DNA from: Demequina sp. TMPB413
Lineage (GTDB): Bacteria; Actinomycetota; Actinomycetes; Actinomycetales; Demequinaceae
DNA length: 64,000 nt
Direction of reading: 5' to 3'
Assembly: GCF_020447105.2 (NCBI RefSeq)
Contig: NZ_CP096184.1
Coordinates: 124,001 to 188,000 of the forward strand
The position numbers and the translations under genes are program-made. This document shows positions 61,949 through 64,000 of this stretch, one piece after another (within the stretch, counting starts at the first letter, position 1; every line of letters begins with the position of its first letter). A model generated the notes under the pieces. That model was not told the origin of the DNA. It made no database searches and was given only the letters and a program-made list of their open reading frames with translations.

Positions 61949-64000
61949 ATGACCGCGCTGACTTTGGTGCCTCCTCGCTCGCGTGCAGCGGAGCCGAAGG
62001 CATCGCGGTCGCAGCGCGCGGCGCTCGACCTGCTCGGCAACAGTGCAGGGCACCTGGTGGTGACAGGGGGCGCGGGAACAGGGAAGACAACACTCGCGGT
62101 GATGGCGGCCGCACAGCAAGTGTCGCGAGGAATGGACGTCGACAGATTGTTGGTCCTCGCGCCGACGCGCACGGCCGCAGCGCGCATGCGGGACAGAGTG
62201 TCGTTGGCGATCGGCGTCCCCACGTCTACCCCTGTCGCACGAACGGTTGCATCGGCTGCCTTCGCCGTCCTGTCGGCCGAGGCGCACCTACTCGATGACC
62301 CGCCCCCCAGCCTCGTGTCAGGCGCCGAGCAAGACGTGGTGTTGCGCGAGTTGCTCGAGGGGCACGTCACGGGTAGGGCGAAGCCGCTCGCGTGGGGAGG
62401 GGCGCTGCCCGACGAGGCGACCTTGCTGCCAGGCTTCCGCGAGGAGCTCCGCAATCTGTTGATGAGGGCCGCAGAGGCAGACCTTTCTGCCGCTGACCTT
62501 GCGGAGCTCGGGCGGCAGCATGGTCGTGAGGAGTGGGTCGCCGCAGCGGAGTTGTACGCGGAGTACGAAGGCGTGATGGCGCTGCGAAGCTCACCAGCAG
62601 ACCAAGGGGGGCGCTACGACCCCGCGACGATCGTGGCGCGAGCGGCCGACGCGCTCGCGGCATGGCCAGAGGACGCGTCTGTCCCCTCGTGGGGGCTCGT
62701 CATCGTGGACGACTATCAGGACGTCACGGCGGCCGGCGCCGCATTGCTGGGGCAGTTCGCGGCACAGGGCGCGCGACTGATGGTTCTCGGCAACGCCGAC
62801 GAATCGGTCCAGGGCTATCGGGGCGCGCTCCCGCAGGGACTTGACGAGGCGGTCACGAGGTGGGGCGCCGCCCACCTGGAACTCGACCAAGACATGAGGC
62901 AGTCTGGAGCGCTCGCGGCCGTCAGTGCGGCGGTGGCGGGACGCATCGGGGTCAAAGGCCTGGGAAGTGCCAGGCGATCCTCGCGTCCGGTGGCCGAGCC
63001 CTCGTCGGCCGTTGGTGTGACTGGCGCGCTGGAAGGGGAGCCAGGCACTCTGCGGGGCACTGACGCACCCGCAAGCGGCCCAGGCGCCGCTGAGCGGGGC
63101 ACTGACGCATCAGTGGTGGTCCTCACGGCGCCCCATGCGTATGCGCAATCGCGGGCCATCGCCGCCGAGTTGCGCCGTGCGCGCCACGGTCTCGATGGCG
63201 AGCCGATCGCATGGGGGCGGATGGCCGTCGTGGCCCGCTCCGCGGCACTACTGCGCCAGATCAGGTCCGACCTCTTGGCCGCCGACATCCCTTGCGCCTC
63301 GGGAGGTGAGGGCACCGCACTGCACAAGGAGAGCGCCGTCGCCCCCTTGATCAGCATCCTTCGTGTAGCACTGGGCGAGCAGTGGACAGAAGACGACGCG
63401 ATCGAGGTGCTCACATCCCGACTCGTCGGTCTCGACCCGGTTGGCATCCGTCGCTTGCGCCGCCAACTGGTCAAGGAGGAACGTGTCGCAGGCGGGAGCA
63501 GAACCTCAGGGGATCTGTTGGTTGACGCCATGGCGGACCCTGCACGGTGGGCCTCGGTGGCAGGCCAAGAGGCTACGGCCGCTTCCAAGGCAGCGCTGGC
63601 CGTCGCGGCGGCGCGTCAGAGGGCGGGGGAGAAAGGCGCGACACCCGGTGCGGTGATCTGGGCGGCGTGGAAGGCGCTCGATGTGGCCGACGCGTGGCGC
63701 ACGGCGGCACTCGCAGGCTCACTGCGTGACGACGCCGACCTCGACGCCGTCATTGCGTTGTTGCGCGCCGCCCAAACCTTCTCCGAGCGGCTCCCAGAGG
63801 CGCGCACCACATCCTTTATCGACTACCTCGAGGGTCAGGATTTCGCGGCCGACACGCTCGGCGCGCGGGCGCTCTCTCGAGACGTGGTGGCTTTCGCGAC
63901 GCCCGCGTCCGCGGCCGGCGAGGAATGGGATCTTGTGGTGGTGGCAGGCGTCGAGGAGGGGGTCTGGCCCAATCTGAAGTTGCGCGACTCCGTACTCGGA
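61949..64000 (+). CDS. UvrD/Rep-family helicase, AdnA-like, 3' end missing
   Basis: The frame runs from the ATG at 61949 to the window end (684 codons) without a stop. It is an SF1 helicase with Walker A GGAGTGKTT, motif Ia APTRTAAARM, a Walker B that reads VDDYQDV instead of DEYQD, and motif III as LGNADESVQGYRGA where most have GDPDQSIYGFRGA. A later EEWDLVVVAGVEEGVWPN corresponds to motif V. In Actinobacteria AdnA and AdnB form a heterodimeric helicase-nuclease for double-strand-break resection. Length, altered Walker B and neighbourhood (DUF3152, DUF3107, DEAD-box helicase) point to AdnA. The C-terminal nuclease domain lies outside the window. Confidence 0.82.
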   Translation, partial: MTALTLVPPRSRAAEPKASRSQRAALDLLGNSAGHLVVTGGAGTGKTTLAVMAAAQQVSRGMDVDRLLVLAPTRTAAARMRDRVSLAIGVPTSTPVARTVASAAFAVLSAEAHLLDDPPPSLVSGAEQDVVLRELLEGHVTGRAKPLAWGGALPDEATLLPGFREELRNLLMRAAEADLSAADLAELGRQHGREEWVAAAELYAEYEGVMALRSSPADQGGRYDPATIVARAADALAAWPEDASVPSWGLVIVDDYQDVTAAGAALLGQFAAQGARLMVLGNADESVQGYRGALPQGLDEAVTRWGAAHLELDQDMRQSGALAAVSAAVAGRIGVKGLGSARRSSRPVAEPSSAVGVTGALEGEPGTLRGTDAPASGPGAAERGTDASVVVLTAPHAYAQSRAIAAELRRARHGLDGEPIAWGRMAVVARSAALLRQIRSDLLAADIPCASGGEGTALHKESAVAPLISILRVALGEQWTEDDAIEVLTSRLVGLDPVGIRRLRRQLVKEERVAGGSRTSGDLLVDAMADPARWASVAGQEATAASKAALAVAAARQRAGEKGATPGAVIWAAWKALDVADAWRTAALAGSLRDDADLDAVIALLRAAQTFSERLPEARTTSFIDYLEGQDFAADTLGARALSRDVVAFATPASAAGEEWDLVVVAGVEEGVWPNLKLRDSVLG

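Overview
The window is a gene-dense, high-GC stretch of a bacterial chromosome that reads as an actinobacterium, most likely in or near the Micrococcales (Cellulomonas/Demequina-like). I base this on family content, not on any search: DUF3817, DUF6350, DUF3017, DUF3107 and DUF3152 proteins, a eukaryote-like NADP isocitrate dehydrogenase beside an actinobacterial malate dehydrogenase, an Mrp protein without CXXC, an AdnA-like helicase, many GTG starts, GTGA/ATGA gene overlaps, and many leaderless promoters of the form TANNNT-N6/7-start codon. I found no rRNA, tRNA, insertion sequence, prophage or CRISPR array.

Layout. 1-2.5 kb: end of a SURF1 gene, a DUF3817 gene and guaA. 2.5-6.1 kb: an envelope-stress-type three-component system (PspC-domain protein on the minus strand, histidine kinase and LuxR-type regulator on the plus strand). 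6.2-11 kb: a diguanylate cyclase, PcrA/UvrD helicase and L-lactate dehydrogenase. 11-15.5 kb: an MMPL exporter divergent from a second kinase/regulator pair. 15.5-21.8 kb: sucC-sucD, a DUF6350 membrane protein, purN-purH and a DUF3017 protein. 22-26.8 kb: a frameshifted drug-exporter gene, an aquaporin with an altered pore motif, icd and mdh.

26.9-35.4 kb is an eight-gene amino-sugar operon: ROK repressor with a palindromic operator, lipoprotein and two permeases of an ABC importer, cytoplasmic NagZ-type glucosaminidase, ROK kinase, nagB and a very short nagA. It has no ATPase gene of its own, so it probably uses a shared one. The set suggests uptake of chitobiose-like or muropeptide-like GlcNAc sugars, cleavage inside the cell, phosphorylation, deacetylation and deamination to fructose-6-phosphate.

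35.4-42 kb concerns one-carbon metabolism and signalling: purU, an acetyltransferase, a chemoreceptor, then a ZTP riboswitch ahead of glyA-folD, and xthA. 42-48.6 kb: a galactokinase-like protein that lacks the catalytic aspartate, mrp, DUF1003 and MgtE-N/CBS proteins, and a phosphotransferase. 48.7-58.3 kb: a PLP decarboxylase divergent from a MocR regulator, a thioredoxin/DsbD-like fusion, a flavin monooxygenase, a prolidase-family peptidase and a PHP phosphoesterase. Gene-poor gaps here carry three long imperfect palindromes. 58.3-64 kb: a DEAD-box helicase with an RGG-type tail, gluconokinase, DUF3107 and DUF3152 proteins and an AdnA-like helicase cut by the window end.

Most of the window is ordinary chromosomal housekeeping. 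The best leads are the catalytically altered galactokinase-like protein, the minimal NagA, the ZTP riboswitch, the palindromic repeat family in 51.6-55.2 kb, and the very regular leaderless promoters. I saw no clearly new multi-gene system.
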